Below the pieces are notes generated by a model. The model did no database searches. It saw nothing but the letters and a program-made list of their open reading frames with translations, and was not told where the DNA came from. A program made the translations under genes and the position numbers. DNA of 64,000 bases from Aggregatibacter kilianii (lineage in GTDB: Bacteria > Pseudomonadota > Gammaproteobacteria > Enterobacterales > Pasteurellaceae), in contig NZ_NRCJ01000005.1 in the NCBI RefSeq assembly GCF_003129965.1, positions 122,554 through 186,553 of the forward strand. Reading direction: 5' to 3'. This document shows, piece after piece, positions 1-9,964 of the stretch (positions within the stretch are counted from its first letter, which is position 1; each line of letters opens with the position of its first letter).

Positions 1-209
1 GTCACCTCATCCAAGTAAACCGCACGAATTGCCGAACCGACGGAACTACGGATTGCCGTATCGAACTTACTGAAATCATAATCGATTTGCGGTATCAGCC
101 GCATCGCCTCTTCATCATGAATAATCGGATCGGGTTTGAGGGATTCGTGATAACGCATGTACAGCGGAATAAGCAGGGTCTCGCTGACCGCATCTTGAAT
201 TTTAAACAT
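1..209 (-). CDS. SAM-dependent O-methyltransferase, LCM-like family (3' end outside window)
   Basis: Only the first 69 codons are present; the gene runs off the left edge. The start ATG (209-207) follows a near-perfect ribosome binding site, AAGGAGGTAAT on the minus strand. The protein begins MFKIQDAVSETLLIPLYMR and continues with a stretch containing YDFSKFDTAIRSSVG. This N-terminus is typical of class I SAM-dependent methyltransferases of the leucine carboxyl methyltransferase / polyketide O-methyltransferase-like family (PF04072). The SAM-binding core lies outside the window, so the family call rests on the N-terminal region only. Substrate unknown. Confidence 0.6.
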   Translation of the reverse strand, partial: MFKIQDAVSETLLIPLYMRYHESLKPDPIIHDEEAMRLIPQIDYDFSKFDTAIRSSVGSAIRAVYLDEV

Positions 210-382
210 CATTACCTCCTTGTGGAAACGCGCGATTTCATCGCGTGGAGTCATGAGCGGCGGACAGTACGGCTAAAGCTGCCGTCAGAATAAGTGAATA
301 TTGTCTTGTAGAGAACAGGAAGATTATAGATGAGAATTATTCTTAATTAAAGGGTAATTGATGGTGATTGAAAAACGCTTAG

Positions 383-429
383 AAAAACCACCGCACTTTT
401 CATGGAACAAAAAAGTGCTGTGGTTTTTT
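383..429. terminator. Uptake-sequence-pair terminator downstream of yjgR
   Basis: AAAACCACCGCACTTTT and AAAAGTGCTGTGGTTTT form an inverted repeat around a short loop, flanked by A and T runs. One arm holds a perfect Haemophilus uptake core (ACCGCACTT) and the other a one-base variant. It lies just past the 3' end of yjgR, in the gap before the methyltransferase start. Confidence 0.75.
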
Positions 430-439
430 CAGGTGAATG

Positions 440-1939
440 TTACTTCTTAAACGCCCCCAAAATCCCGCGCATGATTTGCTTGGTGATTTGGTTACGGATG
501 TTGCGCCCCACGGCTTTGGTTACGCCGCTGACCAGTTCTTCCGTCACGGTCAGTTGTTCGCCGCGTTTTTTGGTGCCGAAAATCATGCGGCTGAGGCTAC
601 CCATGATACCGTTTTCTTCTTCCTGTTTGGCTTGTTCCTCCTGTTTTTGCGCTACGGCGGCAAGATCCGCTTGCGCGTTTAACACTTCAAACGCCGATTC
701 GTTATCCACATAATCTTTATAGAAGGTGTATAAATCGTCGTCTTTCACCCAAGCAGTGCGCTGTTCGGCGGTAATTGGCGCCAGTTGGCTTTTTGGCGGA
801 AAAATGTAGGCGATCTCCACCGGTGTCGGCATGCCTTTTTCATCTAAGAACGAGACTAACGCTTGCCCCACTCCAAGGGTGGAAATGGCTTCCACCACAT
901 TCACTTTCGGGTTGGAACGGAACGTATCCGCCGCCGATTTCACCGCTTTTTGATCCCGAGGCGTGAAAGCACGCAGGGCGTGTTGCACGCGATTGCCAAG
1001 CTGACCCAGTACGGTGTCCGGCAAATCCAGCGGGTTTTGCGTCACGAAATAAATGCCCACGCCTTTGGAACGAATCAGGCGCACCACCTGTTCCACTTTG
1101 TCCACTAACACGCTCGGCGCACCATCAAACAACAAATGCGCTTCATCAAAGAACATCACAAATTTCGGTTTGTCGGGGTCGCCCACTTCCGGCAGCTGCT
1201 CGAACAATTCCGCCATTAACCACAGCAAGAACGCGCTGTACATCCGCGGAGAGTTAATCAGTTTTTCCGAATTGAGCACGTTAATCACGCCGCGCCCGTC
1301 TCGGGTTTGCAGCCAGTCTTCCAAATTCAGTGCCGGTTCGCCGAATAAATTTGCCGCCCCTTCGTTTTCCAGCGTTAATAAAGCGCGTTGAATGGCGCCC
1401 ACGCTGGCGGCAGACACATTGCCGTATTCCACTTGGAAGGTTTTGGCGTTTTCCGCTACGTATTTCAACATGGCGCGCAAGTCTTTTAAGTCGATAAGCA
1501 ACAAGCCTTTGTCATCGGCAACGCGGAATACGAGGTTGAGCAAACCTTCTTGGGTGGCGTTTAAATTCAATAAACGGGATAACAATAACGGCCCCATTTC
1601 CGAAATGGTGGTGCGCAGCGGAATGCCGGTTTCGCCGAACACGTCCCAGAAAGACACCGGGTAGCCGCTCAAATAGCTTTCCCCGCCTAAATTGAATTGT
1701 TCGATACGCTCGGCGATTTTACCCTGCATGGCGCCCGGTTGTACCAAGCCGGAAAGGTCACCTTTGACATCCACTAAAAATACCGGCACACCGTCATCAC
1801 TAAAGGCTTCCGCCATTTTACGTAGGGTGACGGTTTTCCCGGTACCGGTGGCGCCGGCGATTAATCCGTGGCGGTTTGCCATTTTGGCGGTAATGCCGAG
1901 TTGCTGGTTTTGTTCGGTTTGGGCGAGTAAATATTGCAT
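440..1939 (-). CDS. yjgR: YjgR/HerA-like helicase domain protein (DUF853)
   Basis: The product is 499 residues, about the size of E. coli YjgR. It is a predicted P-loop NTPase of the HerA/FtsK-like superfamily, with Walker A GATGTGKT at residues 29-36 and a Walker B region containing MFFDEAHLLF near the middle. The C-terminal part has an Ala/Gln/Glu-rich stretch (QKQEEQAKQEEENG) before a basic end. The cellular role is not established; the family is annotated as a helicase HerA-like C-terminal domain protein. The gene is monocistronic on the minus strand and divergent from yiiM. Confidence 0.9.
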   Translation of the reverse strand: MQYLLAQTEQNQQLGITAKMANRHGLIAGATGTGKTVTLRKMAEAFSDDGVPVFLVDVKGDLSGLVQPGAMQGKIAERIEQFNLGGESYLSGYPVSFWDVFGETGIPLRTTISEMGPLLLSRLLNLNATQEGLLNLVFRVADDKGLLLIDLKDLRAMLKYVAENAKTFQVEYGNVSAASVGAIQRALLTLENEGAANLFGEPALNLEDWLQTRDGRGVINVLNSEKLINSPRMYSAFLLWLMAELFEQLPEVGDPDKPKFVMFFDEAHLLFDGAPSVLVDKVEQVVRLIRSKGVGIYFVTQNPLDLPDTVLGQLGNRVQHALRAFTPRDQKAVKSAADTFRSNPKVNVVEAISTLGVGQALVSFLDEKGMPTPVEIAYIFPPKSQLAPITAEQRTAWVKDDDLYTFYKDYVDNESAFEVLNAQADLAAVAQKQEEQAKQEEENGIMGSLSRMIFGTKKRGEQLTVTEELVSGVTKAVGRNIRNQITKQIMRGILGAFKK

Positions 1940-2061
1940 GTTTATTGTTCCTGCTGGATTGCTGATAAATTTTCCGCATGATATTTAAAAATAGAAGTGC
2001 GGTCAAAAATTTCGTTGTTTTTACGGTATAATTCCACAAATTTCGAATAAGAACGGGGAAA

Positions 2062-2733
2062 ATGATGACAAATGCAGAAGTTTTGATCATTAAAATCGGG
2101 CAGGTGCAACAGCTGACCTTTGCCGACGGTTCGCAATATGAAAGTGCCATTCGTAAACAGCCGGTGGAATCGGTGAAAATTCATGGCTTAGGCGCGGAAG
2201 GCAATGATGTAGGGTTAAAAGCCCATCATGGCGGCGTGGACAAAGCGCTGTTTTTTATGTCGGCAGATGCTTTTCCCGCGTTAAATGCCTTGCTGGGCGA
2301 AAATTTTTCTTATCAGGGCACGGCGACTTACGGCGAGAATTTCGTCGTTTCGGAGCTGAACGAGGATTCCGTGTGTGTCGGCGATCGGTATCAAATCGGT
2401 TCTTGTGTGGTGGAGGTCTCGCAGCCGCGTAAGCCTTGCGAGCGGCTATCGAAAAATACCGATAATCCGAATACCCAACAAACCGTATACCGTTCCGGCT
2501 GGTCGGGCTGGTATGTGCGGGTGGTGCGTGAGGGCGAGATTCGGCGCGGCGATAAATTGCTGTTGCAGGCGCGTCCGCACCCTGATTTTACTATTCGTCA
2601 TTTGAATCGTTTATTATCGGCGCCGAAGAATGTCAGCGAATTGGAGCAGGCGTTGGCGCTTGACGTGTTGGCGTCCGCGTTCAAACGTTCGCTCAATTCT
2701 CAACTCATGAAACTACAGCAAAAACAGAGTTAA
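2062..2733 (+). CDS. yiiM: MOSC domain protein YiiM
   Basis: A 223-residue protein with the MOSC beta-barrel domain found at the C-terminus of molybdenum cofactor sulfurases. Visible motifs include [20 protein letters not shown] and a conserved Cys in [10 protein letters not shown], expected to ligate or sulfurate molybdenum. E. coli YiiM is a molybdoenzyme that reduces N-hydroxylated base analogues such as 6-hydroxylaminopurine; the same role is inferred here. Two adjacent ATGs (2062, 2065) could start the gene. ychJ follows after 2 bp and yihY after that, so this is probably the first gene of yiiM-ychJ-yihY-dtd. Confidence 0.85.
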   Translation: MMTNAEVLIIKIGQVQQLTFADGSQYESAIRKQPVESVKIHGLGAEGNDVGLKAHHGGVDKALFFMSADAFPALNALLGENFSYQGTATYGENFVVSELNEDSVCVGDRYQIGSCVVEVSQPRKPCERLSKNTDNPNTQQTVYRSGWSGWYVRVVREGEIRRGDKLLLQARPHPDFTIRHLNRLLSAPKNVSELEQALALDVLASAFKRSLNSQLMKLQQKQS

Positions 2734-2735
2734 AA

Positions 2736-3224
2736 ATGACCGCACTTTTAGATTCAGTTTGCCCTTGTCAATCGAATAAATCCTATGCAGATTGTTGCGG
2801 GCGTTTCCATAGCGGCGCACAGTTCCCGCAAACTGCCGAGCAATTAATGCGTTCCCGTTATGCCGCCTATGTGTTAAAAAACGTGCCTTATATTGTAGCA
2901 ACGACGGTGCCGAGCCAGCAGGCGTTGCTGAACGTACCGGCAATTCAGGCTTGGGCGGAGAACACCCAATGGCTTGGCTTGCAGATTCTGAACACGGAAA
3001 CCTTAACGAAGGTACAAAGTGCGGTAGAATTTAACGCCCTTTTTAAAGGGGAAAAAGGTCAGGGCGAAGAGGGCGAACAAGCGCATCATGAGCGTTCAAT
3101 TTTTGTGAAAATTGACGGGCGTTGGTATTTTGTGGATCCGACCGTGCCGTTGCCGAGCATGAAACAGCCTTGCGTATGCGGTTCCGGCAAAAAATTTAAG
3201 CACTGCTGCGGAGGCTTTTTATGA
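2736..3224 (+). CDS. ychJ: UPF0225 protein YchJ, SEC-C motif protein
   Basis: A 162-residue protein with a Cys-rich SEC-C-like zinc motif at each end: [17 protein letters not shown] near residue 9 and [15 protein letters not shown] at the C-terminus. Between them is the NTF2-like YchJ middle domain ([12 protein letters not shown]). Its function is unknown. The first codons contain an uptake sequence (ATGACCGCACTTTTA), so the signal is embedded in the start of the coding region. The stop overlaps the start of yihY by 4 bp (ATGA). Confidence 0.88.
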   Translation: MTALLDSVCPCQSNKSYADCCGRFHSGAQFPQTAEQLMRSRYAAYVLKNVPYIVATTVPSQQALLNVPAIQAWAENTQWLGLQILNTETLTKVQSAVEFNALFKGEKGQGEEGEQAHHERSIFVKIDGRWYFVDPTVPLPSMKQPCVCGSGKKFKHCCGGFL

Positions 3225-4066
3225 TTGATCTGAAACCCTTTTGCACCTTATTTTGGCAGCGTTTTAATCAGAATAAACTCACGCAAGCCGCCGGGTATCT
3301 CACTTACAGCACCATGCTTGCCATCGTGCCGTTGATTATGGTGGTGTTTTCCATATTTTCTGCGTTTCCGGTGTTTAATGAAGTCACCGGTGCCTTGAAA
3401 GAGTTTATTTTCACTAATTTTGCGCCATCGGCAAGTGACGTTGTGGGGCAATATATTGATGAATTTGTGAACAATTCCAAACAAATGAGCGCCGTGGGGA
3501 TTATCAGCTTGATTGTGGTGGCGTTGATGTTGATTAACTCTATCGATCGCACGCTAAACGGCATTTGGCATGACACCAGCACCCGCCCGATTTTCACGTC
3601 TTTTGCCATTTATTGGCTCATTCTCACGCTAGGACCGCTGTTAGTCGGCACCAGTATTGCCGCCAGTTCCTATGTCAAAACGATGTTTGAACAGTCGACA
3701 ACCTTCTCTTTTGGATTGAAATTGCTTAGTTTCGTGCCGTTTCTTTCCACCTGGTTTATTTTCACCGTGCTTTATATGGTGGTGCCGAATAAAAAAGTCA
3801 GCATTAAACATTCCGCCGCCGGTGCACTCATCGCCGCCGTGTTCTTCACGTTGGGCAAGCAGGCGTTTGCTTGGTACATCGTGACGTTTCCGTCTTATCA
3901 ATTAATTTACGGTGCCATGGCAACCTTGCCGATTATGTTGTTATGGATTCAGTTAAGCTGGACGTTCGTATTGCTCGGCGCGCAATTGGCTGCAGTGTTG
4001 GCAGAAGTGCGGTCGAAAAAACAAGTAAATCATCAGGAGCAAGTCAATTATCAGGAGGAAGCGTGA
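3221..4066 (+). CDS. yihY: YihY/BrkB-type inner membrane protein (UPF0761)
   Basis: A 281-residue polytopic membrane protein with about six hydrophobic segments, beginning with [20 protein letters not shown]. It belongs to the YihY family, once called ribonuclease BN by mistake and also called the BrkB virulence factor family. Transport function is unproven. It overlaps ychJ by 4 bp at the 5' end and dtd at the 3' end (GCGTGA), so the three genes are translationally coupled. Confidence 0.88.
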   Translation: MIDLKPFCTLFWQRFNQNKLTQAAGYLTYSTMLAIVPLIMVVFSIFSAFPVFNEVTGALKEFIFTNFAPSASDVVGQYIDEFVNNSKQMSAVGIISLIVVALMLINSIDRTLNGIWHDTSTRPIFTSFAIYWLILTLGPLLVGTSIAASSYVKTMFEQSTTFSFGLKLLSFVPFLSTWFIFTVLYMVVPNKKVSIKHSAAGALIAAVFFTLGKQAFAWYIVTFPSYQLIYGAMATLPIMLLWIQLSWTFVLLGAQLAAVLAEVRSKKQVNHQEQVNYQEEA

Positions 4067-4497
4067 TTGCGTTAATTCAACGGGTAACCCAAGCGAAAGT
4101 GGACGTCGGCGGCGAAACTGTCGGACAAATCGGTAAAGGCTTGCTGGTATTGTTGGGGGTAGAAAAGGATGATGATCACCAGAAAGCGGATAAGTTGGCG
4201 GAGAAAGTGCTGAATTATCGTGTGTTTAGCGATGAGGATGACAAAATGAATCTGAACGTGCAACAAATCGGCGGTGAAGTGTTGGTGGTGTCGCAGTTTA
4301 CTTTGGCGGCGGATACGCAAAAAGGCTTGCGTCCGAGTTTCTCCAAGGGTGCGCCACCGCAGTTGGCGAACGAACTTTACACCTATTTTGCGCAAAAGTG
4401 CGGTGAAAAAATCAAGGTGGAATGCGGGCGATTTGCCGCCGATATGCAAGTGAGCTTAGTGAATGACGGGCCGGTCACCTTTTGGTTAAGTTGTTAG
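4063..4497 (+). CDS. dtd: D-aminoacyl-tRNA deacylase
   Basis: A 144-residue protein, the normal Dtd length. It hydrolyses D-aminoacyl-tRNA (and Gly-tRNAAla), releasing the mischarged amino acid. Signature motifs are SQFTLAAD and NDGPVTFWL, the latter carrying the Gly-cisPro active-site loop. I chose the GTG at 4063 ([17 protein letters not shown]) because it matches the family N-terminus, sits behind AGGAGGAAGC, and overlaps the yihY stop. An in-frame open stretch further upstream is only a read-back into yihY. Confidence 0.93.
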   Translation: MIALIQRVTQAKVDVGGETVGQIGKGLLVLLGVEKDDDHQKADKLAEKVLNYRVFSDEDDKMNLNVQQIGGEVLVVSQFTLAADTQKGLRPSFSKGAPPQLANELYTYFAQKCGEKIKVECGRFAADMQVSLVNDGPVTFWLSC

Positions 4498-4660
4498 ACC
4501 GGGTGAAAATTTTGTGAGTTTTCCTAGCAGTAGCCTGATTTTTCTGCTAAATTGAAGTTCCTTCCGTGATCGATAAAAATTTTTTATTCTTCGCATAAAA
4601 TTTCCTAGCGCTTTAAATCTGAATAATCACTGGGATTCATCATTACAAAGAGGATGTTCT

Positions 4661-5869
4661 ATGACTTTCAATACTTTTGAAACCCTCGCATTGGCGGGCT
4701 TTGTGCTGTTGCTTGGGTATTTTTTGGTAAAACGTATTTCCTTCTTAAAAAATTATAATATTCCCGAGCCGGTGGTGGGCGGTTTCTTAGTGGCAATTTT
4801 ATTGACCGTTTTATATCAAGGTTGGGGCTTGTCTTTTACTTTCGACGATAATTTGCGTTCTACCATGATGTTGGTGTTCTTTTCTTCCATCGGTTTGAGC
4901 GCCAACTTTGCCCGTTTGGTTAAGGGTGGTAAGCCGTTAATTATTTTTGTGATTGCCGCAGGGATATTGATTGCCGTACAAAATATCGTCGGTGTAGCAG
5001 GTTCTGTGTTACTTGGTATCGATCCGGCTTATGGTTTAATTGCCGGTTCGGTAACTTTAACCGGGGGGCATGGTACCGGTGCTGCGTGGGCAGGCAAGTT
5101 AACGGAATTATTCCAACTTGAGGGTGCGTTAGAACTGGCAATGGCTTGTGCGACCTTCGGTTTAGTTTCCGGTGGTATTATTGGTGGTCCGGTGGCTCGC
5201 CATTTATTGAATAAAATGAAACATGGCGAGAACCCGGAAAATGATGAAGTTGATGATGTGCAGGAAGCCTTTGAGCATCCCACTTATCAACGTAAGATTA
5301 CAACCCGCTCCTTAATTGAAACCATTACGATGATGGCGTGCTGTTTGCTTATCGGTCAGTTCTTGGATGCGCATACAAAAGGTACGGTCATTGAGTTGCC
5401 GACATTCGTATGGTGTTTATTTACCGGTGTGGTGATTCGTAACTCATTAACCCATATCTTCAAATTTAACGTTGCCGATTCTGCCGTGGATGTATTAGGT
5501 AACGTGGGCTTATCTTTGTTCTTGGCGATCGCGTTGATGTCTTTAAAACTGTGGCAGTTGGCAGGTTTAGCATTGCCGGTAATGGTTATCTTGGCGATTC
5601 AGGTTGTTATTATGGCGTTATTCGCTATTTATGTGACTTATCGCATGATGGGTAAAGATTATGATGCGGTGGTATTGAGTGCCGGTCACTGCGGTTTTGG
5701 TCTTGGTGCGACACCTACTGCGGTAGCGAACATGCAGGCGGTGACCAGTCGTTTCGGACCATCACACAAAGCCTTCTTAATTGTACCGATGGTAGGGGCG
5801 TTCTTTATTGACTTGGTGAATGCGTCTTTACTTAAAGTCTTTTTATTTGTGGTATCTGCACTGCACTAA
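4661..5869 (+). CDS. gltS: Sodium/glutamate symporter GltS
   Basis: A 402-residue inner-membrane protein (E. coli GltS 401), made of two inverted halves with about ten hydrophobic segments. Family motifs include TLTGGHGTGAAWAG in the first half and SAGHCGFGLGATPTAVANMQ in the second, which form the substrate and sodium site. It imports glutamate with Na+. It is monocistronic, preceded by about 160 bp of AT-rich leader and an AAAGAGGAT ribosome binding site, and followed by a strong terminator. Confidence 0.95.
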   Translation: MTFNTFETLALAGFVLLLGYFLVKRISFLKNYNIPEPVVGGFLVAILLTVLYQGWGLSFTFDDNLRSTMMLVFFSSIGLSANFARLVKGGKPLIIFVIAAGILIAVQNIVGVAGSVLLGIDPAYGLIAGSVTLTGGHGTGAAWAGKLTELFQLEGALELAMACATFGLVSGGIIGGPVARHLLNKMKHGENPENDEVDDVQEAFEHPTYQRKITTRSLIETITMMACCLLIGQFLDAHTKGTVIELPTFVWCLFTGVVIRNSLTHIFKFNVADSAVDVLGNVGLSLFLAIALMSLKLWQLAGLALPVMVILAIQVVIMALFAIYVTYRMMGKDYDAVVLSAGHCGFGLGATPTAVANMQAVTSRFGPSHKAFLIVPMVGAFFIDLVNASLLKVFLFVVSALH

Positions 5870-5886
5870 TTGGCGATATAAAAAAG

Positions 5887-5917
5887 AAAACCCCACTATG
5901 TTTGAGTGGGGTTTTTT
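5887..5917 (+). terminator. Intrinsic terminator of gltS
   Basis: AAAACCCCACT and AGTGGGGTTTTTT form an 11-bp stem with a 7-nt loop and a U-tract. It lies between convergent gltS and cpxA. The A-run on the other side could let it also serve cpxA. Confidence 0.9.
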
Positions 5918-5936
5918 GTTGTTTGGATGCGTTAGG

Positions 5937-7325
5937 CTATTTTGCTGCCCAAAGAGGTAAACGTAGGGTGACGGCTAAACCGCCCAGATTGGCTTTTCCT
6001 GCCCAGACCGCGCCGTGGTGATCTTTGGCGGTATTGGCTACGATAGATAAACCTAAGCCGGTTCCGCCGGTTTCGCGGGTACGGGCTTCGTCAACGCGAT
6101 AAAACGGTTTAAAGATTTTTTCGTATTCATCTTCCGGTAAGCCGGCTCCGTTGTCTTCAATACGAATGAATAAATCATTTTCATGGGTATAAATGTGCAT
6201 GGAAATTGCCGATTTAGTATATTTCAATGCATTTCTGACAATATTTTCTACCGCACTTGCAAGGAGTCCGTGGTTGCCATTGAGATAATATTGTTCAGGA
6301 TGATCAATTCCCTGTTCCACATTAAAACGAATGTTCCTTTGTGCTGCTTCAAACTCCGCATCTTCTAAAATTTCTTCCCATAGTAAAGGCACAGGGAAGA
6401 TATCTTTTTCCAGATGGCTATGGAGTTGTTGACGGGAAAGCTGCAGTAAATCGTTGATCATTTTATCTAAACGTTGAGCTTCCGTGTCAATGCGCTGAAT
6501 TTCGTTACTATCACCCAGGCGGCGGCGCAGTAGTGCTGTTGCCAGCTGTAAACGGGTTAACGGTGTTCTTAATTCATGGGAAATGGAGGAGAGCAATGAT
6601 TGTTGATTTAGCAACACCTCTTCAAGGGAAAGCATCATACGATTGAAACTTTGCCCCACTTGACGTAGTTCAATTAATCCTTTGGTTTCAAGATCTTTAT
6701 TAATGTTGAGATTTCCCACCGCGACTGCATTTGCTGCCAGTTGTAAATTACGAATAGGTTGCCCGATACTGCGTGATAGCCACCATAGCAAAGGTGTGGA
6801 AATTAAAATAACCAGAATAATCAGGAAAAACGGGCGATCAAAAATATAGTTGAGAATTTCCTTTTGTGCATTGATCTGATTGACAAAATAGAGGCTGTAA
6901 GATTGATTATGCTCCGGGTTTAAATAGAGCGAAAACGGACCAACAATTTGAATATTGGAATAGATTTTTTTCAGTGGTTGATCCAGTGAGGCGTTGTTAA
7001 AGATAAATTGGCGCACAGACTTTTCTTCCTCAGGCAATGCACCGAGGATTTGTCCGCTTGGCGAAATTAATACCGGATGGGAGGTGAATCGATCATTCGG
7101 TAAACTTGGAACGCCGGCCAAAATACGGGAAATTTGGTTGTTACGAATGGATGTGGTGATTTCTTTTTGATATTTGGCAACTTCATATTCTTTTAGGTTC
7201 GAGTAAATGTGGGCATCAAAATAAGGTAATAGAAAAATAAAAATAAGTAAAATGGAGAATGTTAGCCAGAAGAAGGTGAAAATTCGTATGGTTAATGAGT
7301 TAAAAATAAATTCTTTTCTGAACAT
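5937..7325 (-). CDS. cpxA: Envelope stress sensor histidine kinase CpxA
   Basis: A 462-residue sensor kinase of the envelope stress two-component system. One transmembrane helix lies near residues 13-33 and a second near 165-185; the periplasmic sensor domain is between them. HAMP, HisKA (SSISHELRTPLTRLQ, phosphorylated His) and HATPase_c domains follow, with N box ENIVRNALKYT, G1 IEDNGAGLP and G2 GTGLGLSIV. It lies 44 bp downstream of cpxR on the same strand and is probably cotranscribed with it. In Enterobacteria the pair monitors misfolded envelope proteins. Confidence 0.93.
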   Translation of the reverse strand: MFRKEFIFNSLTIRIFTFFWLTFSILLIFIFLLPYFDAHIYSNLKEYEVAKYQKEITTSIRNNQISRILAGVPSLPNDRFTSHPVLISPSGQILGALPEEEKSVRQFIFNNASLDQPLKKIYSNIQIVGPFSLYLNPEHNQSYSLYFVNQINAQKEILNYIFDRPFFLIILVILISTPLLWWLSRSIGQPIRNLQLAANAVAVGNLNINKDLETKGLIELRQVGQSFNRMMLSLEEVLLNQQSLLSSISHELRTPLTRLQLATALLRRRLGDSNEIQRIDTEAQRLDKMINDLLQLSRQQLHSHLEKDIFPVPLLWEEILEDAEFEAAQRNIRFNVEQGIDHPEQYYLNGNHGLLASAVENIVRNALKYTKSAISMHIYTHENDLFIRIEDNGAGLPEDEYEKIFKPFYRVDEARTRETGGTGLGLSIVANTAKDHHGAVWAGKANLGGLAVTLRLPLWAAK

Positions 7326-7369
7326 GATTGTTGGGGGATGAAAAAGGCTATATAAAATAGCCTTTATTG

Positions 7370-8065
7370 TTATTTTTCAGCAATTAACAAATAACCGCGA
7401 CCGCGAAGTGTTTTAAACCATGGGAGATCATCGGGACGGGATGGTAATTTTTTTCGTAAATTCGACATATGCATATCAATAGCGCGATCGAATGGTGTAA
7501 GCGGTTTGCCTAACACTTCAAGACTTAATTCTTCACGGGTTAAAATGATGCCCGGATTGGTGATCAGTTTTAATAATAAAGCAAATTCGGTGCCGGTTAA
7601 TTCCAGATCTTTTGAGCCTAACATCGCTTGCTGGCGACCCGGATAGAACATAATGCCACCAAATTCCACTTTATCCACATCTGCCGGATCTTTTGTGCTG
7701 TTAGCTTGTGCGGTACGTCTTAAAATCGCTTTAATGCGTGCCACTAATTCACGGTCATTAAACGGCTTCGGCAGATAATCGTCTGCACCTAATTCAAGCC
7801 CTAAAATACGGTCAATGTCATCACCGCGTGCGGTCAACATCATGACCGGTGTGGAATAGTTTTTTCTAATTTGTTTGAGTGTTTCGATACCATTTAAGAC
7901 CGGCATCATAATGTCTAACAAGATGAGATCGTAACTATGGTCAAGTAATTCCAACGCTTCTTTACCATTGTTTGCAACATTCACCTGAAAGCCCTCTAAA
8001 TCTAATAATTGGGCTAACAATTCGGTGAGTTCCGCATCGTCATCAACAAGTAAAATTTTAGCCAT
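7370..8065 (-). CDS. cpxR: Response regulator CpxR
   Basis: A 231-residue OmpR/PhoB-type regulator. The receiver domain has the acidic pair in LLVDDDAEL, phospho-acceptor D51 in LILLDIMMP, and the conserved Lys in LPKPFNDREL. The C-terminal winged helix ends FKTLRGRGYLLIAEK. It precedes cpxA, its cognate kinase, and bamE lies upstream on the same strand with a 38-bp gap. Regulated targets cannot be read from this window. Confidence 0.94.
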   Translation of the reverse strand: MAKILLVDDDAELTELLAQLLDLEGFQVNVANNGKEALELLDHSYDLILLDIMMPVLNGIETLKQIRKNYSTPVMMLTARGDDIDRILGLELGADDYLPKPFNDRELVARIKAILRRTAQANSTKDPADVDKVEFGGIMFYPGRQQAMLGSKDLELTGTEFALLLKLITNPGIILTREELSLEVLGKPLTPFDRAIDMHMSNLRKKLPSRPDDLPWFKTLRGRGYLLIAEK

Positions 8066-8103
8066 AGGTTAAACCTTATTTGGGTTACAAATAAAAAATC
8101 GAA

Positions 8104-8517
8104 TTATTTCCAGAATTGCCACCAGCGCTTGGTTTGTGCGTCAGGTGCAGTGATAATGGTATTGTTTACTTCGACTTTATCATCGTTCGGCAAGGGTTTG
8201 TCCAAATCAAAGTTGCTGACGATGCCGTTTTGATCGAAATGTACTACCAACGTATGTTGTTCCGGTGTTTCATACGCTTTTTGTTGCAGATAAACATAAT
8301 ACCAAGTGTGATTACTGTAAGGATCAATGAGAACCGGCGTACCCAATAAATATTGAACCTGTTGAGCGGTCATCCCGGTTTTTAGTTGTGTCACTTTTGA
8401 CGCTTCCAAATAATTGCCTTGCGGCACATCAATACGATAAACAATTTTATTGACACTGGAGCAAGCGGTAACACTAAGCGCGAAAATAAGTGCGGTTACA
8501 ACAGATTTGAATTGCAT
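8104..8517 (-). CDS. bamE: Outer membrane assembly lipoprotein BamE (SmpA/OmlA)
   Basis: A 137-residue lipoprotein. The signal peptide ends with lipobox VTAC, giving lipidated Cys19. The SmpA/OmlA fold is recognisable from LKTGMTAQQVQYLLGTPVL and HTWYYVY. BamE is a small accessory subunit of the BAM complex that inserts beta-barrel proteins into the outer membrane. It lies upstream of cpxR on the same strand, which would link an assembly factor to an envelope-stress regulator if cotranscribed; that linkage is inference. Confidence 0.88.
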   Translation of the reverse strand: MQFKSVVTALIFALSVTACSSVNKIVYRIDVPQGNYLEASKVTQLKTGMTAQQVQYLLGTPVLIDPYSNHTWYYVYLQQKAYETPEQHTLVVHFDQNGIVSNFDLDKPLPNDDKVEVNNTIITAPDAQTKRWWQFWK

Positions 8518-8582
8518 TTCTTTGCCTTTTTATTCTCTAAATAATGTAAACGATGATACCGAAAGTTTAATTAATTGCCAAA

Positions 8583-9608
8583 CTAATTCTGTTCTTTTAA
8601 CCCGCGCTGTAACTGATCGCGCAAATTCGGCGGTAATCCTTTAATGGTCAGCGTATCGGCGGCTTCATCCCAAATAATGCGTTGATTAATTAATTCCGCA
8701 TCAAAGCTAATGGTAATCCCTTTGCCGGAGCCGGAAAATTTCGTCAGCGACTTAAGTGCAGTGCGAATTGGCGGTATATTTTCTTCTAAACCGTAATTTT
8801 GCGCTTGGGTAAACTCGGCGAAAGGTTGTTCGTTTAGAGTCGGCAGCTCGCCGGAAAGTTCCGCCAGTTCAATGTCTTCACCGCTGTTTATCTGCCCTTT
8901 GCAATATTCAAACACCTGTTTTTTCACCGCTTGGGTTTGCTCGGAGTTTAACTCGCCTTGTGCGCAGTAATCGCTCACCGCCTGCAATAAACATTGATTT
9001 TGCACCTGCGGGTTAAGCCCTTCTTCCGCACCGAGGAAATCCATAAAAAAGTCAGCAATTTTGCGTCCTACACGACCTTTAATGAAGGTTAAATAACGAT
9101 TGGAATTGGCGTTGAGTTGCAGATCGGTCAAATTAATGCGCGCGGCGACATCAAATTGGGTGATGTCCAAGTATTCGGTGCGTTGAATTTCCAGTTTTTC
9201 GTCCACAAGCATACTGACACGACTGTCCAATAGGGCGATAAACAAATAATCGGTGGCGAGAAAATTGTACTGACACAAGACTAATGTGCCGCTGTCGGCA
9301 AAATTGTATTTACCGAGCTCGTTAATTAGCAAATGGGTGGATTCATAGCTGAAAGGCAAAAATTCCAGTTCATTTTCCAATAAACGATTCAGGCTTTGGG
9401 CAAATACGGAAGAATCAAGAAAAACGCCGTAGGCTTTGGCTTTATTTTGATAACCTTGATGTAATTGCAACATCATTTGTTCTACTTCCGGCGTGATAGT
9501 CAGCACTTGTTCACGTAACACGCTATGTAGTTGCGGCGCGCTTTCCGGTTCGGTTTGGGGCGATTTAATAATCTGGTGAAGAATAACTTGTTTGACGGTA
9601 ATGCTCAT
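8583..9608 (-). CDS. yejK: Nucleoid-associated protein YejK/NdpA
   Basis: A 341-residue protein of the NdpA/YejK family, which is associated with the nucleoid in Enterobacteria. The family N-terminus [13 protein letters not shown] is present, as are the central [17 protein letters not shown] and a C-terminal domain ending [17 protein letters not shown]. It is divergent from yejL-yejM, the same neighbourhood as in E. coli. The 127-bp intergenic region holds an uptake sequence near 9645. Confidence 0.9.
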   Translation of the reverse strand: MSITVKQVILHQIIKSPQTEPESAPQLHSVLREQVLTITPEVEQMMLQLHQGYQNKAKAYGVFLDSSVFAQSLNRLLENELEFLPFSYESTHLLINELGKYNFADSGTLVLCQYNFLATDYLFIALLDSRVSMLVDEKLEIQRTEYLDITQFDVAARINLTDLQLNANSNRYLTFIKGRVGRKIADFFMDFLGAEEGLNPQVQNQCLLQAVSDYCAQGELNSEQTQAVKKQVFEYCKGQINSGEDIELAELSGELPTLNEQPFAEFTQAQNYGLEENIPPIRTALKSLTKFSGSGKGITISFDAELINQRIIWDEAADTLTIKGLPPNLRDQLQRGLKEQN

Positions 9609-9735
9609 AAAATTGTCCTTAAAAAAATTCCGCCTATTATAACCGCACTTTTTAACAGAACTAACAAAATATGTTAGGATTAGCGCAATTATCGGTTAAT
9701 ATAAGCGACATTTTAAATCGGCAAACCAATCCAAC

Positions 9736-9960
9736 ATGGCAATTCAATCAAAATACCAAGATAAACAAATAGATGAGATTCTCAATGACATGATCGCGGT
9801 GCTTGAAAAACATCAGGCGCCACTGGATTTATCCTTAATCGTGTTAGGCAATATGACCACCAATTTACTGCTCGGCAGTGTCGGAAAACAACAGCGACAA
9901 GTTCTCGCTCAAGCCTTTTCCGATGCTTTGCTGAACTCCGTTAATACGGCGAATCAATAG
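9736..9960 (+). CDS. yejL: YejL family protein (UPF0352)
   Basis: A 74-residue all-helical protein of UPF0352 (MAIQSKYQDKQIDEILNDM). Its function is unknown. It sits 4 bp upstream of yejM and is probably translationally coupled to it. The conserved yejK / yejL-yejM neighbourhood supports the call. Confidence 0.88.
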   Translation: MAIQSKYQDKQIDEILNDMIAVLEKHQAPLDLSLIVLGNMTTNLLLGSVGKQQRQVLAQAFSDALLNSVNTANQ

Positions 9961-9964
9961 CATC